A stretch of DNA of 64,000 bases from Flectobacillus sp. BAB-3569 (GTDB lineage: Bacteria > Bacteroidota > Bacteroidia > Cytophagales > Spirosomataceae), in NCBI RefSeq assembly GCF_002270355.1, contig NZ_NJFZ01000020.1, positions 39-64,038 of the forward strand. Reading direction: 5' to 3'. Position 1 is the first letter of the stretch. Each line of letters opens with the position of its first letter. Positions 9,417-20,085 of this stretch are shown piece by piece. A model generated the notes under the pieces. It was not told where the DNA came from. It saw nothing but the letters and a program-made list of their open reading frames with translations, and did not search any database. The position numbers and the translations under genes were made by a program.

Positions 9417-11123
9417 ATGGCAATTTTACAACCCATTATTAATATAGCGGAAACACTGGTTACCAAAAATGTGACTGATGCGATAATTTCCCCAGGTTCC
9501 CGCAATGCACCCTTGACTATTGCCTTGGCAAGACATCCGCAGATAAATGCCTTATCGGTATCAGATGAACGTTCGGCTGCATTTATCGCCATGGGAATGG
9601 CGCAAGTGAAAAATAAACCTGTGGTCATTTGTTGTACATCAGGATCGGCCGCATACAATTATGCACCTGCGGTGGCTGAAGCCTTTTTTCAAGAAATACC
9701 TTTAGTTATCCTAACCGCAGATAGACCAAGCGAGTGGATACATCAGCATGATGGACAGACGATTTATCAGGAAAATATTTATGGAAAACATGTAAAGGCT
9801 TCCTATCAGATAGGAGCAGATTATTCACATCCTGATGCTCGTTGGCATATCGAGCGTGTAATGAATGAGGCCATCAACACAGCTAATACTTTTCCGAAAG
9901 GACCAGTGCATATAAATATTCCATTGCGCGAGCCATTTTATCCTTCAGCAGGAGAGCAAGTAGTCTTTGAGCGTCCTAGAAATATTCGTCAGCATTCGGC
10001 AAAGGCTAGCTTGAGTCAAGAGACTTGGGAGGAGTTACTATCCCAAATTGAAGATTATTCAAAGGTGATGGTGATTGCTGGACAAGATGCTATTAACCCT
10101 GAGGTTAACCAAGCTTTACAAGGTTTACAAGAGGAGTTTGGATTTGTGGTCGTTGGTGATTTGATTGCCAATACTAAAGGTGAATTCGTGGCAAATCATG
10201 ACTTGTACTTAGGACTGATAGACGAGAGTTATGCTCCAGAGCTTTTGATAACTTTTGGTAAATCTGTGATTTCAAAATCACTGAAGCAGTTTATTAGAAA
10301 ACATAAACCTGAAGCCCATTGGCATGTACAAAGCTCTACGCATTTGATTGATACTTATCAAAGCCTAACCGATATTGTGCCAATTGCACCCGAGGACTTT
10401 TTTAAAGAACTGTTTGAAAGCTTAGATATGAGAGCTTATAAAATGGGTGATGAGGAAAAGTCTTTTGAATATCAAGAACAATGGTTTAGCCTCGAAAGAA
10501 AATCTTCAAGATATATTCATCAGGTTTTGAGCGAAAGCGACACATGGAATGAATTCTCGACGTATTATAAAGTGATGGAAAATATTCCTGCTGGATCGCA
10601 ATTACATCTTGCTAACTCGATGGCAGTGAGATATGCAAATTACCTGCACTTACCCAATATCAACGAGGTAGAAGTTTTCGCGAATAGAGGAACGAGTGGA
10701 ATCGATGGTTGTGTGAGTACAGCAGTTGGGGCAGCTTTGGCGACAGATGCTCAAGTATATCTCTTAGTTGGTGATGTGGCTTTTTTCTATGACCGTAATG
10801 CGCTTTGGAATAATTTCTTGCCATCGAATCTCACCATTATTTTAGAGAACAATAGTGGAGGAGGAATTTTCCGAATGATTGATGGTCCGAGTCAGCAACC
10901 AGAGCTTGAACCATTTTTTGAAACTTCTCAAAAAATGACAGCGAAGCTAACTGCCGAAGAATCCAACATGGAATATTTATCAGCTACGAATTTTGAGCAA
11001 TTGAAAAATATCCTGACTACAATTCCACAAAAGTCGAATCGTGCCAGACTTTTTGAAATCCATACTAACTCAGTAGAGAATACAGCGTTCTTTAAGAAAT
11101 TCAAAACTAACTTTATAGTTTAA
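9417..11123 (+). CDS. menD: SEPHCHC synthase (menaquinone synthesis)
   Basis: 2-succinyl-5-enolpyruvyl-6-hydroxy-3-cyclohexene-1-carboxylate synthase, which couples 2-oxoglutarate to isochorismate with thiamine diphosphate. It is 568 residues, the normal length. The N-terminal pyrimidine-binding domain holds ISPGSRNAPLT and SDERSAAFIAMGMA with the catalytic Glu; the C-terminal part holds the ThDP motif LLVGDVAFFYD...NNSGGGIF and RGTSGIDGCVST. It indicates menaquinone as respiratory quinone. No other men gene is in the window. Confidence 0.96.
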   Translation: MAILQPIINIAETLVTKNVTDAIISPGSRNAPLTIALARHPQINALSVSDERSAAFIAMGMAQVKNKPVVICCTSGSAAYNYAPAVAEAFFQEIPLVILTADRPSEWIHQHDGQTIYQENIYGKHVKASYQIGADYSHPDARWHIERVMNEAINTANTFPKGPVHINIPLREPFYPSAGEQVVFERPRNIRQHSAKASLSQETWEELLSQIEDYSKVMVIAGQDAINPEVNQALQGLQEEFGFVVVGDLIANTKGEFVANHDLYLGLIDESYAPELLITFGKSVISKSLKQFIRKHKPEAHWHVQSSTHLIDTYQSLTDIVPIAPEDFFKELFESLDMRAYKMGDEEKSFEYQEQWFSLERKSSRYIHQVLSESDTWNEFSTYYKVMENIPAGSQLHLANSMAVRYANYLHLPNINEVEVFANRGTSGIDGCVSTAVGAALATDAQVYLLVGDVAFFYDRNALWNNFLPSNLTIILENNSGGGIFRMIDGPSQQPELEPFFETSQKMTAKLTAEESNMEYLSATNFEQLKNILTTIPQKSNRARLFEIHTNSVENTAFFKKFKTNFIV

Positions 11124-11147
11124 AGCCTTCTGAAGCCTAAAATACAT

Positions 11148-11218
11148 AAGCCCTGAGAATCGAACGAGCTGTAATTATACCTAGAACAAGCTCAAATATG
11201 CGATTCTCAGGGCTTTTG
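11148..11218 (+). terminator. Large inverted repeat after menD (CTGAGAATCG family)
   Basis: AAGCCCTGAGAATCG (11148-11162) is exactly complementary to 11201-11215 and is followed by TTTG. A smaller GAGCT/AGCTC pair lies in the 38-base loop. It probably ends menD transcription. The arm sequence recurs at 23535, 24440, 33031 and 39045. Confidence 0.75.
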
Positions 11219-11476
11219 TTTAGGCATAAAAATGGCAAAAAGGCTGTTTTTTGAGTAATATAATGCCGAATATTGAAGTTTAATAAATTTTTAGGAAATC
11301 TAAAATTTGTATTATTTTGATGCTTAGTAAAGAAAATACCGACATAATACTTTTTATTTTTGTACTATTCTAATATTGCTCAGATTTAAGTATAAAATGG
11401 ACTTGAGAAAACAAATTAGTTATCAAAGTAAGAAAATGACCTATTACTGAAGCCTTTTCTGAATTTTTCAATAATC

Positions 11477-11515
11477 AAAAAATCCCTAGCAACATTTTTG
11501 TCACTAGGGATTTTT
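11477..11515 (-). terminator. Terminator of the TPR lipoprotein gene
   Basis: AATCCCTAG (11481-11489) pairs with CTAGGGATT (11504-11512) and is flanked by A and T runs on both sides. It lies just beyond the stop of the minus-strand gene at 11519, and the A/T flanks would allow it to work in both directions. The stretch 11219-11476 between the two terminators holds no gene. Confidence 0.85.
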
Positions 11516-11518
11516 CGC

Positions 11519-12430
11519 TTATTGAATTGAAATATTTGGGTTAAGTTTTTTAGCCTTATCAAAATACTCTTTGGCTTTTTGGGTATCTCCTTTTTTCTGG
11601 AAATATAAACCTAAGTTACGAATGGCGAATGCATTTTCGGATTCTATTCTTAAGGAGTGTTCGATAGTTTCCTTTGCTTCATCCAACTTCCCTAATTGAA
11701 GTAAGATGTATCCTTTATTGTTGAGATAGAAGGCTTGAGCAGGTTTGAGAAATATCGCTTTTTCTACCAAAGGTAATGCCTCTTTATATTTGCCTTCTTC
11801 GCTCAAAATAAAGGCTAGGTTGTTTAAGGCGAAATGCTGTTTTGGATTAATACTTAAAGCCTTTTCGAAATCCTTTTTTGCCAAAGGATAATTGTTTTGT
11901 TCAAAGTACAAATATCCGTGATTGGTATAGGCTTCGGCATTTTTAGGGTCAAGTACCAAAGCTCGTTCATAAGCTGCGGTTGCTCCCGAATAATCTTGCG
12001 TTTGAGTTTTGACGTTGCCTAACGTAACATAGTAAAAACTCGAATCTTTGTATACCTTTCCGATCTTGTTGAGGTCTTGGATAGCCTCCTGATAATTGCC
12101 TAGGTTAAATAGTAATTCTGCTCGATTATAGTAAGCCTCCCAGAATTTACTATCCACTGCTATGGCCTTATTAAAATCCTCTAGCGCTTTCTCAGGCTTA
12201 TCACTTTTTTGGTACGCCAAGCCTCTATTGTTATAAATATCAGCAAAATCTGGTTTCTTGTTCAGTGCTTCACCGTACCAATGAATGGCCTCGTTATATT
12301 CTTGTTCTTTTAGTTTGAAATTACCACGCTTGAAGAACTTGATAGCTTCTTCATTTTTATCAGTTCCACAAGACCCAAGACTCAACATAGCTGCAGCCAT
12401 GATGATTGGGAATAGCTTTCTACCTTTCAT
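11519..12430 (-). CDS. TPR repeat lipoprotein
   Basis: A 303-residue protein with an N-terminal signal and lipobox (LSLGSC, Cys21), followed by roughly eight tetratricopeptide repeats with the usual pattern (for example YNNRGLAYQKSDKPEKALEDF, ALNNLAFILSEEGKYKEAL). It is expected to be lipid-anchored in the envelope and to serve as a protein-interaction scaffold; the partner is unknown. It stands alone, divergent from the peptidylprolyl isomerase gene. Confidence 0.88.
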   Translation of the reverse strand: MKGRKLFPIIMAAAMLSLGSCGTDKNEEAIKFFKRGNFKLKEQEYNEAIHWYGEALNKKPDFADIYNNRGLAYQKSDKPEKALEDFNKAIAVDSKFWEAYYNRAELLFNLGNYQEAIQDLNKIGKVYKDSSFYYVTLGNVKTQTQDYSGATAAYERALVLDPKNAEAYTNHGYLYFEQNNYPLAKKDFEKALSINPKQHFALNNLAFILSEEGKYKEALPLVEKAIFLKPAQAFYLNNKGYILLQLGKLDEAKETIEHSLRIESENAFAIRNLGLYFQKKGDTQKAKEYFDKAKKLNPNISIQ

Positions 12431-12564
12431 TGAATTTGAGATTTATGCATTAATGTACATTTACTCAAAATTACAGTATTTTGCTTGAAAGACCGACGAA
12501 TGTGAGGAAATCCTCTGAGAAGAAACAAATGAGTAAAATGTTTAAAGAAATGGAAGAGATGCCT

Positions 12565-12572
12565 TAACTTTG
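12565..12572 (+). promoter_or_regulatory. Candidate -7 box (TAACTTTG) for the isomerase gene
   Basis: TAACTTTG matches TAnnTTTG and lies 46 bases before the ATG at 12619. No TTG is present at the right distance upstream. Confidence 0.45.
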
Positions 12573-12618
12573 CAAAAAACAATTGCTGTTTTCTCATCCA
12601 TTAACAATTGATTATAGT

Positions 12619-13062
12619 ATGTTAAAAGCTGAAATGTTGACCGAAAAAGGTCTAATGGTTATAACGTTTTTCGAGGAGGATGCTCCAATCCACGTAAAAA
12701 ACTTTGTTGATTTATCGAAAAAAGGATTTTATGATGGCGTAACTTTCCACCGTGTACTTCCAGACTTCGTAATCCAAGGTGGTGACCCAACTGGAACTGG
12801 TGCTGGTGGTCCTGGTTATACAATCCCATGCGAATTGACAGGCAATAACCAATATCATGATCGTGGTGTTTTGTCAATGGCACACCGTGGTCCAAATACT
12901 GGAGGTTCTCAGTTCTTTATTTGTCATAGCCGTAACAATACTGCACACCTTGACCGTAGACATACATGTTTTGGTAAAGTAGTGGAAGGTTTGGACGTAA
13001 TTGATCAAATTCGTCAGGGAGATAAAATCATCAGTATCACTATCGTTGAAGAAGAAGCTTAG
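12619..13062 (+). CDS. Peptidylprolyl isomerase, cyclophilin type
   Basis: A 147-residue cyclophilin that isomerises X-Pro bonds. The catalytic core is visible: FHRVLPDFVIQGGDPTGTGAG (the Arg of FHRV), then GPNTGGSQFFI and HLDRRHTCFGKV. It is short, without a signal peptide, so cytoplasmic. The frame is open back to a TTG at 12583, but the ATG at 12619 (MLKAEMLTEKGLM) matches cyclophilin starts. It is followed after two bases by a small conserved gene, so the two are probably cotranscribed. Confidence 0.94.
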   Translation: MLKAEMLTEKGLMVITFFEEDAPIHVKNFVDLSKKGFYDGVTFHRVLPDFVIQGGDPTGTGAGGPGYTIPCELTGNNQYHDRGVLSMAHRGPNTGGSQFFICHSRNNTAHLDRRHTCFGKVVEGLDVIDQIRQGDKIISITIVEEEA

Positions 13063-13064
13063 TC

Positions 13065-13304
13065 ATGTACTTTATCGGAGAAATTCCTAATGCCAAATGT
13101 AAGGTTTCCCTATACAAATGGAATAACAAGTATTTTGTAAAATTTGAAACGGCTGATTTAGAACAAACTTTTAAAATTTCAGAAACGGAAGTTTCGGGAG
13201 AATCAGAAGTAAGAGAATTGGTTACAGAAGAATTTGTAGATAAAGTGGTCAAACGCTTTGAAGATATGTATGGCGATTTGCATAATGCTTTGAATCCCTA
13301 CTAA
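13065..13304 (+). CDS. Small uncharacterised protein
   Basis: A 79-residue soluble protein that I do not recognise. It starts two bases after the cyclophilin stop and ends just before a strong terminator, so it is very likely the second gene of that operon. The sequence (YKWNNKYFVKFE..., then a glutamate-rich helix ending in FEDMYGDLHNAL) suggests a small alpha/beta fold. No motif suggests a reaction. Confidence 0.7.
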   Translation: MYFIGEIPNAKCKVSLYKWNNKYFVKFETADLEQTFKISETEVSGESEVRELVTEEFVDKVVKRFEDMYGDLHNALNPY

Positions 13305-13305
13305 C

Positions 13306-13336
13306 AAAAAAGCCCTGAATACTCAGGGCTTTTTTT
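13306..13336. terminator. Bidirectional terminator
   Basis: GCCCTGA (13312-13318) pairs with TCAGGGC (13323-13329), with six A before and seven T after. It separates the convergent cyclophilin operon and the M61 peptidase gene and should serve both. Confidence 0.92.
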
Positions 13337-13345
13337 ATGAATGAC

Positions 13346-15142
13346 TTATTGGATAAACATCCATTTTTTGTAAAGAGCTTTTTGCTGTTCGGTTTGATCA
13401 GCTATTGGCTCCAGCTTATAAGACTTGATTGGGTTTTTAGCAAGTGTTACTGAGTACGTTTTTTCTAAACCATCTCTTTTTACTTTTACCTCAATCACAT
13501 CACCAATTTTTTTCGAAGCTAATAATTTTGATAAGTCTTCTACTTTCTGGCCATCGATGCTCAAAATCTCATCGTTGACATTCAATCCATAATTGTAAGC
13601 AGGAGAGTCTCTTCTTACTGAAGAAATCTTGCCAGCTCTTAAGTCAGCACCAAGGAATGCATTTGTATTATCAGCATTCGTATCTACGATTTTCAAACCA
13701 ACTGGTGCCAAGTACACATTATAAGGAATAGACTCCGTACCGAAGATATAATTTTTGAAGAAAGAGGACATATCTTTTCCAGCAACAATATCAGTAGCTT
13801 TCATGAATTCTTCATCGGTAAAACCACGACCTAGTTTTTTGTAGTAGTTCTGATAAAGATAACGCATTAAATCATCGAGGTTCTTTTCGCCTTTTGTCGA
13901 AGACAAGATTGCTAGGTTCAAAATACCTCCTAGTACGGCACCTTTGTCGTAGTAAGAAACCGTGCTATTACGAGAGTTTTCGTTTGGACGATAATATTTA
14001 ATCCAAGCATCCCAGCTAGATTCAGCTGCTGATTGAATAGCATTACCCGGTTGGTTTTCGATGGTATTCACATCATCCATATACGATTTAATATACTCTT
14101 CAGGAGAGAAGATACCTGCACGGCGGAGGATATAATTTTCATAAAAACTTGTACCTCCTTCAGAGTACCACAACATGTGCGTGTAGTTTTCGTTTTCATA
14201 GTCGAAAGGTCCTAATGCTTTTGGACGAATACGCTTTACATTCCAAAGGTGGAAATACTCGTGAGCTATAAGACTTAAAAATCCTTTGTATGATTTTTCA
14301 TTTTCATACACACCACGTGAAGTTTGGCAAGTAGTAGAATTGAGGTGTTCTAAACCACCTCCACCAGCAGCCAAGTTATGAATCAAAAAAGTATAGTCCT
14401 TACAAGGGTGTTCGGTTACCACACTTTTAGCCGCTTCGCAAACACGTTTAATGTCGTTAGTTACTTTTTCAGCATCATACTTTGCCTCACCATACATCGC
14501 AATTTTGTGAGGAACACCTGCTAAATCAAAGTTTAAAACTTTTTGATTACCTATCTCGATAGGAGAGTCAATCAAGATGTCAAGGTTATCTGCCAAGAAG
14601 GTATTTTTAGAAATTTCTTTCATGCCAGTCGAAATCGTTGACCAGTCTTTGTAAGGCATAATTTCTAAAGTTGAAGGAAGAGCTTTCCATTCATTCACAT
14701 ACATGAATACACTTGCTGGATTAAGATAGCCATGAGAATCATCCAAAAACGAGGTACGAACGGACAGTTCATAAGCATAAACTTTGTATTTTAGCGTTAC
14801 TTCCTGAGTGGAGGCATTCACTTTTATACGCCAAGTATTTTTGTTGATTTTGTCTAAAGACAAAGGACCGTTTGCTGAGGAAGCAGTAACTGATTCTACA
14901 TTTTTGGCGTATTCACGTACAAGATAAGAACCTGGAGTCCAGACTGCCATTTTAACATCGACGAAACCTTGCTGTTTCATCTTGGCGTCGAGAGACTTCA
15001 ATTTCATGACGACATCAAAGTAGTGAGACTGAGGTTTTTCCATAGAAAGCGCATAGGCAATCTTGGATTGTAGCTTATTAGTTTGAGCTGATGAAATTAC
15101 GCTAAACAGTAAACAGATAGCGAAAATTGAGATTTTTTTCAT
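13346..15142 (-). CDS. M61 family metallopeptidase with PDZ domain
   Basis: A 598-residue protein with a Sec signal peptide (residues 1-19), an M61 N-terminal beta domain, the zinc motif HEYFH (residues 294-298) followed by LWNVKRIRP as in glycyl aminopeptidases, and a C-terminal PDZ domain (about residues 500-575, with SPAYNYGLNVNDEILSIDG). It is probably an envelope aminopeptidase; the substrate is unknown. The signal GGGGLEHLNS before the zinc motif is also typical of the family. It is divergent from the TPR gene at 15268. Confidence 0.92.
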   Translation of the reverse strand: MKKISIFAICLLFSVISSAQTNKLQSKIAYALSMEKPQSHYFDVVMKLKSLDAKMKQQGFVDVKMAVWTPGSYLVREYAKNVESVTASSANGPLSLDKINKNTWRIKVNASTQEVTLKYKVYAYELSVRTSFLDDSHGYLNPASVFMYVNEWKALPSTLEIMPYKDWSTISTGMKEISKNTFLADNLDILIDSPIEIGNQKVLNFDLAGVPHKIAMYGEAKYDAEKVTNDIKRVCEAAKSVVTEHPCKDYTFLIHNLAAGGGGLEHLNSTTCQTSRGVYENEKSYKGFLSLIAHEYFHLWNVKRIRPKALGPFDYENENYTHMLWYSEGGTSFYENYILRRAGIFSPEEYIKSYMDDVNTIENQPGNAIQSAAESSWDAWIKYYRPNENSRNSTVSYYDKGAVLGGILNLAILSSTKGEKNLDDLMRYLYQNYYKKLGRGFTDEEFMKATDIVAGKDMSSFFKNYIFGTESIPYNVYLAPVGLKIVDTNADNTNAFLGADLRAGKISSVRRDSPAYNYGLNVNDEILSIDGQKVEDLSKLLASKKIGDVIEVKVKRDGLEKTYSVTLAKNPIKSYKLEPIADQTEQQKALYKKWMFIQ

Positions 15143-15267
15143 AATTTAACGTATGAATTTTGCGTTTTTAAAACGTGAAACTAACAAAGCCTCGCCTTTG
15201 AAACAAGTAAAATTTGGCTAATCTATTATCCCAATCAAACATAGATACCCAATAAAAAACATATCTA

Positions 15268-18200
15268 ATGAAAAAATTACCTTCGATTGTATTTTTATCC
15301 GTTGCGGCTACATGTACTATTTCTGGTTATGAGATTTTTGCGCAGAGTACGCTTAACTATAATGAAGCCAATATTCATTTTAGAAACGGACAAGAGTATT
15401 ATGAATCCAAAAGCTTTGAAGCGGCTCGTGCCGAATTTGAACTCTATCTCTCTGAGCACCGAAACTTCTTAGACAAAAATGACCCTAATCAGGCTTGGGC
15501 GAAGTATTTCATCGTGATGTGTAGCTTATACCTAGATCGTGCCGATACCGAACTCCTTGCCGACCGATTTGTTCGTGAATACCCCGAACATCCTGTGGCA
15601 AGTAACCTTTTTAGAGAAATTGGAAATTATTTCTTTGATAACGGCGAATATGGTAAGGCCATAGACTATTTAAGTAAAACTGCCAAAACTGATGAGGAAT
15701 CTCAGTATCATTTAGGGATTGCTTATTACCAAACACAGTCGTATGCACAAGCCCTAACGGTATTTACTCGTCTTCGTGATAGTCAGAACCAAGCTTATGG
15801 GCCTCCATCGGCGTACTACGCAGGAGCTATTCAATTTCAGAATAAGAATTATGAGGAGGCTATCAGCAGTTTTAAAATTATTGAAAACTCTACTCAGTAT
15901 AAAGCCGAAATCCCCGGATGGATTGCTAATGCCTATTATCGTCAAGGCAAGTATAACGAAATGCTCGATTATACAGAAAGAGTACTTCGTGAAAAAGGAC
16001 GTAAGCTCGATGATATTGCCTTGCTAACAGCGGAGGTATATTTCAATAAAGGAAACTACGAAAAAGCCGCAACGTATTATGGCGTTTACAAAAACTATAA
16101 ATCACAGGGTATGATGCCAGTTGTGGCATACCGATATGGATATAGTCTTTATAAAACTAATCAATTTTCTGCAGCAACAGATCAACTAAAAAATGTTGCC
16201 TTGCCAAAAGATACTTTGGGACAAAATGCTTCTTTCGTTTTAGGGATTTGTTTTCAAAGAGTCAATAACCTTACTGGAGCATTAGGTGCTTTTGACCAAG
16301 CAAGTAAATTGTCATTTAATAAGCCTGTTCAAGAGGAGTCAACTTTTAATGTTGGGAAAGTACTTTTGGACTTGGGTCGTTCGAGTGAATCTGTGAGAGC
16401 GCTTGAAGGGTTTATTGCTCAGTATCCAGGCTCAAAATTTGAAGATGAAGCCAATGAGCTTCTTTGTGAGGCGTATCTATCTTCCAATAATTTATTGGCA
16501 GCACTCAATTTTGTGGAAAAATTGCGTAGAAGAACACCAAGAGTAAACGCTGTATATCAGCGAATTGCCTTTAATCAAGCGGTTAAAAAATATAACGAAG
16601 ATGGCTACGCGGAGGCACTCACCTTTTTCGATAAGTCATTGAGTACCCCTGAGTCTCGTGATTTAAAATACAGTGCTATGTACTGGAAAGGGGAGTCATT
16701 GGTTGGTCTGAACCAAAATGCAGCTGCGATTGATTTGTACAAAAAAGTAATTGCAGCCACAGATAAAGATGTCCCAACTTTACCAGAATATCAACAAAAA
16801 AGCCGTTACAGCCTAGGATATATTTATTTGTCGACCAATCCTGCGGAGGCGAATGCCTATTTCAATGAATATTACCAACGAGGAGGAACCGATGGCAATG
16901 TTGATGATGCACTTTTACGTATTGCTGATTCTTATGTAGCTCAGGGTCAGTATGCTCAGGCGCTCAAAGCGTATGATAAGGCTTATCAGACGGTTAAAAC
17001 TAATAAAGACTATGCATTGTACCAAAAAGGAACTATTCAAAATATACTAAATGATCCGAATGGCAAAACTACCCTAGAGGAGGTGGTTCGTATATTCCCT
17101 CAGTCGAAATACGTTGAAACTGCTTTGCGAGATTTAGGTGATAATGAAATGTTTGCAGAACGTAGTGAAAAAGCAATTGCCTATTATTCAAGATTAATTT
17201 TAGAAAGACCACAAAGTCCGTTAGTTCCTTATGCGATTATGCGTAGAGGAACTGCTTTCCAAAATATAGGTAGAACCCAAAGTGCCATTTCCGATTATAA
17301 GTATTTGTTAAGAAACTATATCAATGATTCTAATTATGCTTCACAAGCGATGGCAGGTTTGAATGAGTTGATGGATCCTAGCTCTCCAGAATACATTGAG
17401 ATTAAAGCTTTGTACGCCAAGGCAAATCCAAATGATACGAGTTTGAGAGAAAAAGAATTTGAAAAAGCCAAAGGACTGTATTACGACGATGCTTACGATA
17501 ACGCCCTAATAGCATTGGGAGAATATGTTCGTAACTATCCAGATTCACCAGATACTCCAGAAGCTAAATTCTTAATTGCAGAGTCTTATTTTAAGCAAAA
17601 AATAAAATGGATGCTCTCCGCAATTACTATATTGTGATTGCAGATAATAAATATAAAGCTATTTCGAAAGCTTATGCTAAGGCAGCGCAACTAGAGCTTG
17701 AAAATAATAACTATTCAAGAGCGATCACTAACTATCGCGGTGTTTTAAGAATGTCAACAGATCGTAAGGATAATCAAACTGCGATACAAGGTTTGATGGA
17801 TTCATATTTCAACACACCGAAAAATGACTCCACGATCTATTACTCAAAACAAATGGTATTATTACCAGAGGCTACAGTTGCTCAAAAAACGAAGGCTTAT
17901 TACTATATGGGTAAAGGATATTTACAAATAGGTGATAACAGCTCTGCATTAAGTTCATTTAATCAAGGGGTAGCTCTGGCAAAAGATGATTACGCAGGTG
18001 AGTGCCAAATTATGCTAGCAAGAATGCTTTATAGTCAGAAAAAATATAAAGAGTCAAGTGAAATGATTATGAATAAGTTTAACAATGAGTTTTCAGGGGT
18101 ATCGTTACCAGTAATGGGTAAAGCCTTTTTGCTATTGGCAGATGACTTTATTGGAATGGAGAATTATTTCCAAGCAAAAGCAACCTTGAATTCTATCATT

Positions 18201-18269
18201 GATAAGCTACCGGATGAGAATTCGGTGGAACAAGCGCGTGTAAAATTACGCTCTATCAGTAACAAGTAA
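15268..18269 (+). pseudogene. Large TPR protein, frameshifted near its 3' third
   Basis: With one base restored this is a 1000-residue exported protein: a signal peptide, then TPR-like helix pairs throughout (for example YGKAIDYLSKTAKTDEE, YAQALKAYDKAYQTVK). The first frame ends at 17637 and the second opens at 17607. They join if the six-A run at 17597-17602 had seven bases, giving ...SYFKQKNKMDALRNYY.... It resembles periplasmic TPR proteins that work beside the outer membrane (YbgF/CpoB-like or BamD-like), but no specific family is certain. It leads a same-strand cluster with an outer-membrane barrel, an HU/SPOR protein and a TonB-like protein. Confidence 0.85.
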
Positions 18270-18305
18270 TCTAAATTTATTCTTAATCAAAGACTTTCAT
18301 TTATT

Positions 18306-19985
18306 ATGCATCATACATCATTAAAACTTTCTCTAGCCAGCATAATGCTTCTTGGATTTGCCTTTCAGGGTGTTTCTCAAGATAAGAAAAAAGAAGGGAA
18401 AATAGATAATTCAGAAGTAAATGTCACCAAGGAACAAAAAAAGGTCATTGTACCTCCTCCAGTGAGGAAACTCGAAAAAATGGTGACCCCACCCAATACG
18501 GTACCGAGACCACCCTTGAGATTTTTGTTTTCTGAAGTACCTAACAATGGTAGAATTACAGAGATTTCCAATCAGGTACAAATGCCTGTAAATCCAGTCA
18601 CGCCTGTCCAATTATCAAAATATAATAATGTGATAAGGGCAGGTTTCGGGAATTTTGGTCATACTTACCTTGAAGGGCATGCAGGTATTGCCGTGGGACA
18701 AGAAAACTATCATGGTATTTATGTTAAACACAATGCTTATCGATTAGGACCGATTGGTGCCAACTATTCAGGAGAGTCGGATAACCAAATTAAGGCACAT
18801 AGTCGTACACAATTTAACTCAGTAAAATTGGAAGGCTCTTTAGGTTGGAAACGTAAAGGCTTTTATTATTATGGATACCAACCCAAAGTATATTCATTTG
18901 ATAAAGAGACGATTTTTAATTCATGGAATAAATTCAATTTTGATGGGACTGTTTCTAACACAAGTAAAACCTCACCCATTGATTATGTCTTTCGTTCAAA
19001 ATTATCCTACCTATTTACCAAAGTAGGGGCGAACGAGTTACTTTGGGATGCGGGCATGTCTGCTTCATTTCCGTTGACTGATAAACTTTCAGCCAATTTT
19101 GATGGACAGATGGTCTTGGCACAATCTCAAGATTCATTGACTACTTACCGCAATTTGTACAAGTTGGTTCCTAACTTTAAATACAAAGACGAATTATTTA
19201 GTGTGACATTGGGGGTAATGCTTGCTAATAGCAAGGAAAAAACTACCGAAAATGAAACCTATGTACTCCCTGTCCTAAAAGCTGATTATCAGTTGATGGA
19301 TGGAATCAAGCTATACGCAGGTTATGAAGGAGATGTTATGGCGAATAACCTCACAACAATTCTTCAAGAAAATCAATGGTTGGGTCGTTTTCAGTCTTTA
19401 AAACCAACTAGAAAACTGTCTGATATATACGCAGGAGTCAAAGCCAATCTCTATGGAGGTCTCTCTGGTGAATTGCAAGGAAGTTATGCTACCTACAAAA
19501 ATTTCTACGTGCTGAACAATTCTCGTACAGATTCAACAAAATTTGAAATTTTGTATTCTAACGATACCACAAAAGTTCATGTAACAAGTCTTTCAGGACA
19601 AATCAATTATGAGATACCACAACTGTTTCGTTCATCTTTACTGATGGATTATTACATTTATAGTAATCTCGGTAACCTAAAAGAGGCTTGGCATCGTCCT
19701 GCTTTCAAAGCTACATGGTCAAATCAGTATCTGATTAGAGAAAAAATGCTAGTAACATCAGATTTTTATGTACTTACAGGATTGAAAGGACTCAATGGAC
19801 AGACCAATCAGCAGGTGACGCTCAACCCAATCTTTGATTTAAACTTGAAATTCACCTTCTTTATCAGCGAAAGATTTGATGTATTCCTTTCAGCGAATAA
19901 TATTTTAAATAAAAATTACCAAAGATACTTATATTATCCTGTTCAGGGTGCCAACTTCCTTGCAGGATTGTCATTTTCTTTTTAA
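18306..19985 (+). CDS. Outer-membrane beta-barrel protein
   Basis: A 559-residue protein with a signal peptide (about residues 1-24), a Lys/Pro-rich linker (residues about 27-75), and then a long run of amphipathic beta strands ending in the aromatic C-terminus FLAGLSFSF typical of outer-membrane barrels. NILNKNYQRYLYYP near the end resembles TonB-dependent receptor barrels, but no plug domain is present. It lies 36 bases after the TPR gene, so they are likely one transcript; it may be the TPR protein's outer-membrane partner (inference). Confidence 0.85.
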   Translation: MHHTSLKLSLASIMLLGFAFQGVSQDKKKEGKIDNSEVNVTKEQKKVIVPPPVRKLEKMVTPPNTVPRPPLRFLFSEVPNNGRITEISNQVQMPVNPVTPVQLSKYNNVIRAGFGNFGHTYLEGHAGIAVGQENYHGIYVKHNAYRLGPIGANYSGESDNQIKAHSRTQFNSVKLEGSLGWKRKGFYYYGYQPKVYSFDKETIFNSWNKFNFDGTVSNTSKTSPIDYVFRSKLSYLFTKVGANELLWDAGMSASFPLTDKLSANFDGQMVLAQSQDSLTTYRNLYKLVPNFKYKDELFSVTLGVMLANSKEKTTENETYVLPVLKADYQLMDGIKLYAGYEGDVMANNLTTILQENQWLGRFQSLKPTRKLSDIYAGVKANLYGGLSGELQGSYATYKNFYVLNNSRTDSTKFEILYSNDTTKVHVTSLSGQINYEIPQLFRSSLLMDYYIYSNLGNLKEAWHRPAFKATWSNQYLIREKMLVTSDFYVLTGLKGLNGQTNQQVTLNPIFDLNLKFTFFISERFDVFLSANNILNKNYQRYLYYPVQGANFLAGLSFSF

Positions 19986-20006
19986 ATTGTAACACAATTT
20001 CTTAAG

Positions 20007-20070
20007 ATCGTGTAATTATTTTTCTCAATAATTCAGGTTATTGATTTTAAGATAATTACACGATTTTTTA
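20007..20070 (+). terminator. Terminator after the outer-membrane barrel gene
   Basis: ATCGTGTAATTAT (20007-20019) is complementary to ATAATTACACGAT (20052-20064) and is followed by TTTTTTA. A CAATAA/TTATTG pair is nested in the loop. It divides the cluster into two parts. Confidence 0.8.
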
Positions 20071-20085
20071 TTTTCTGACAATTCT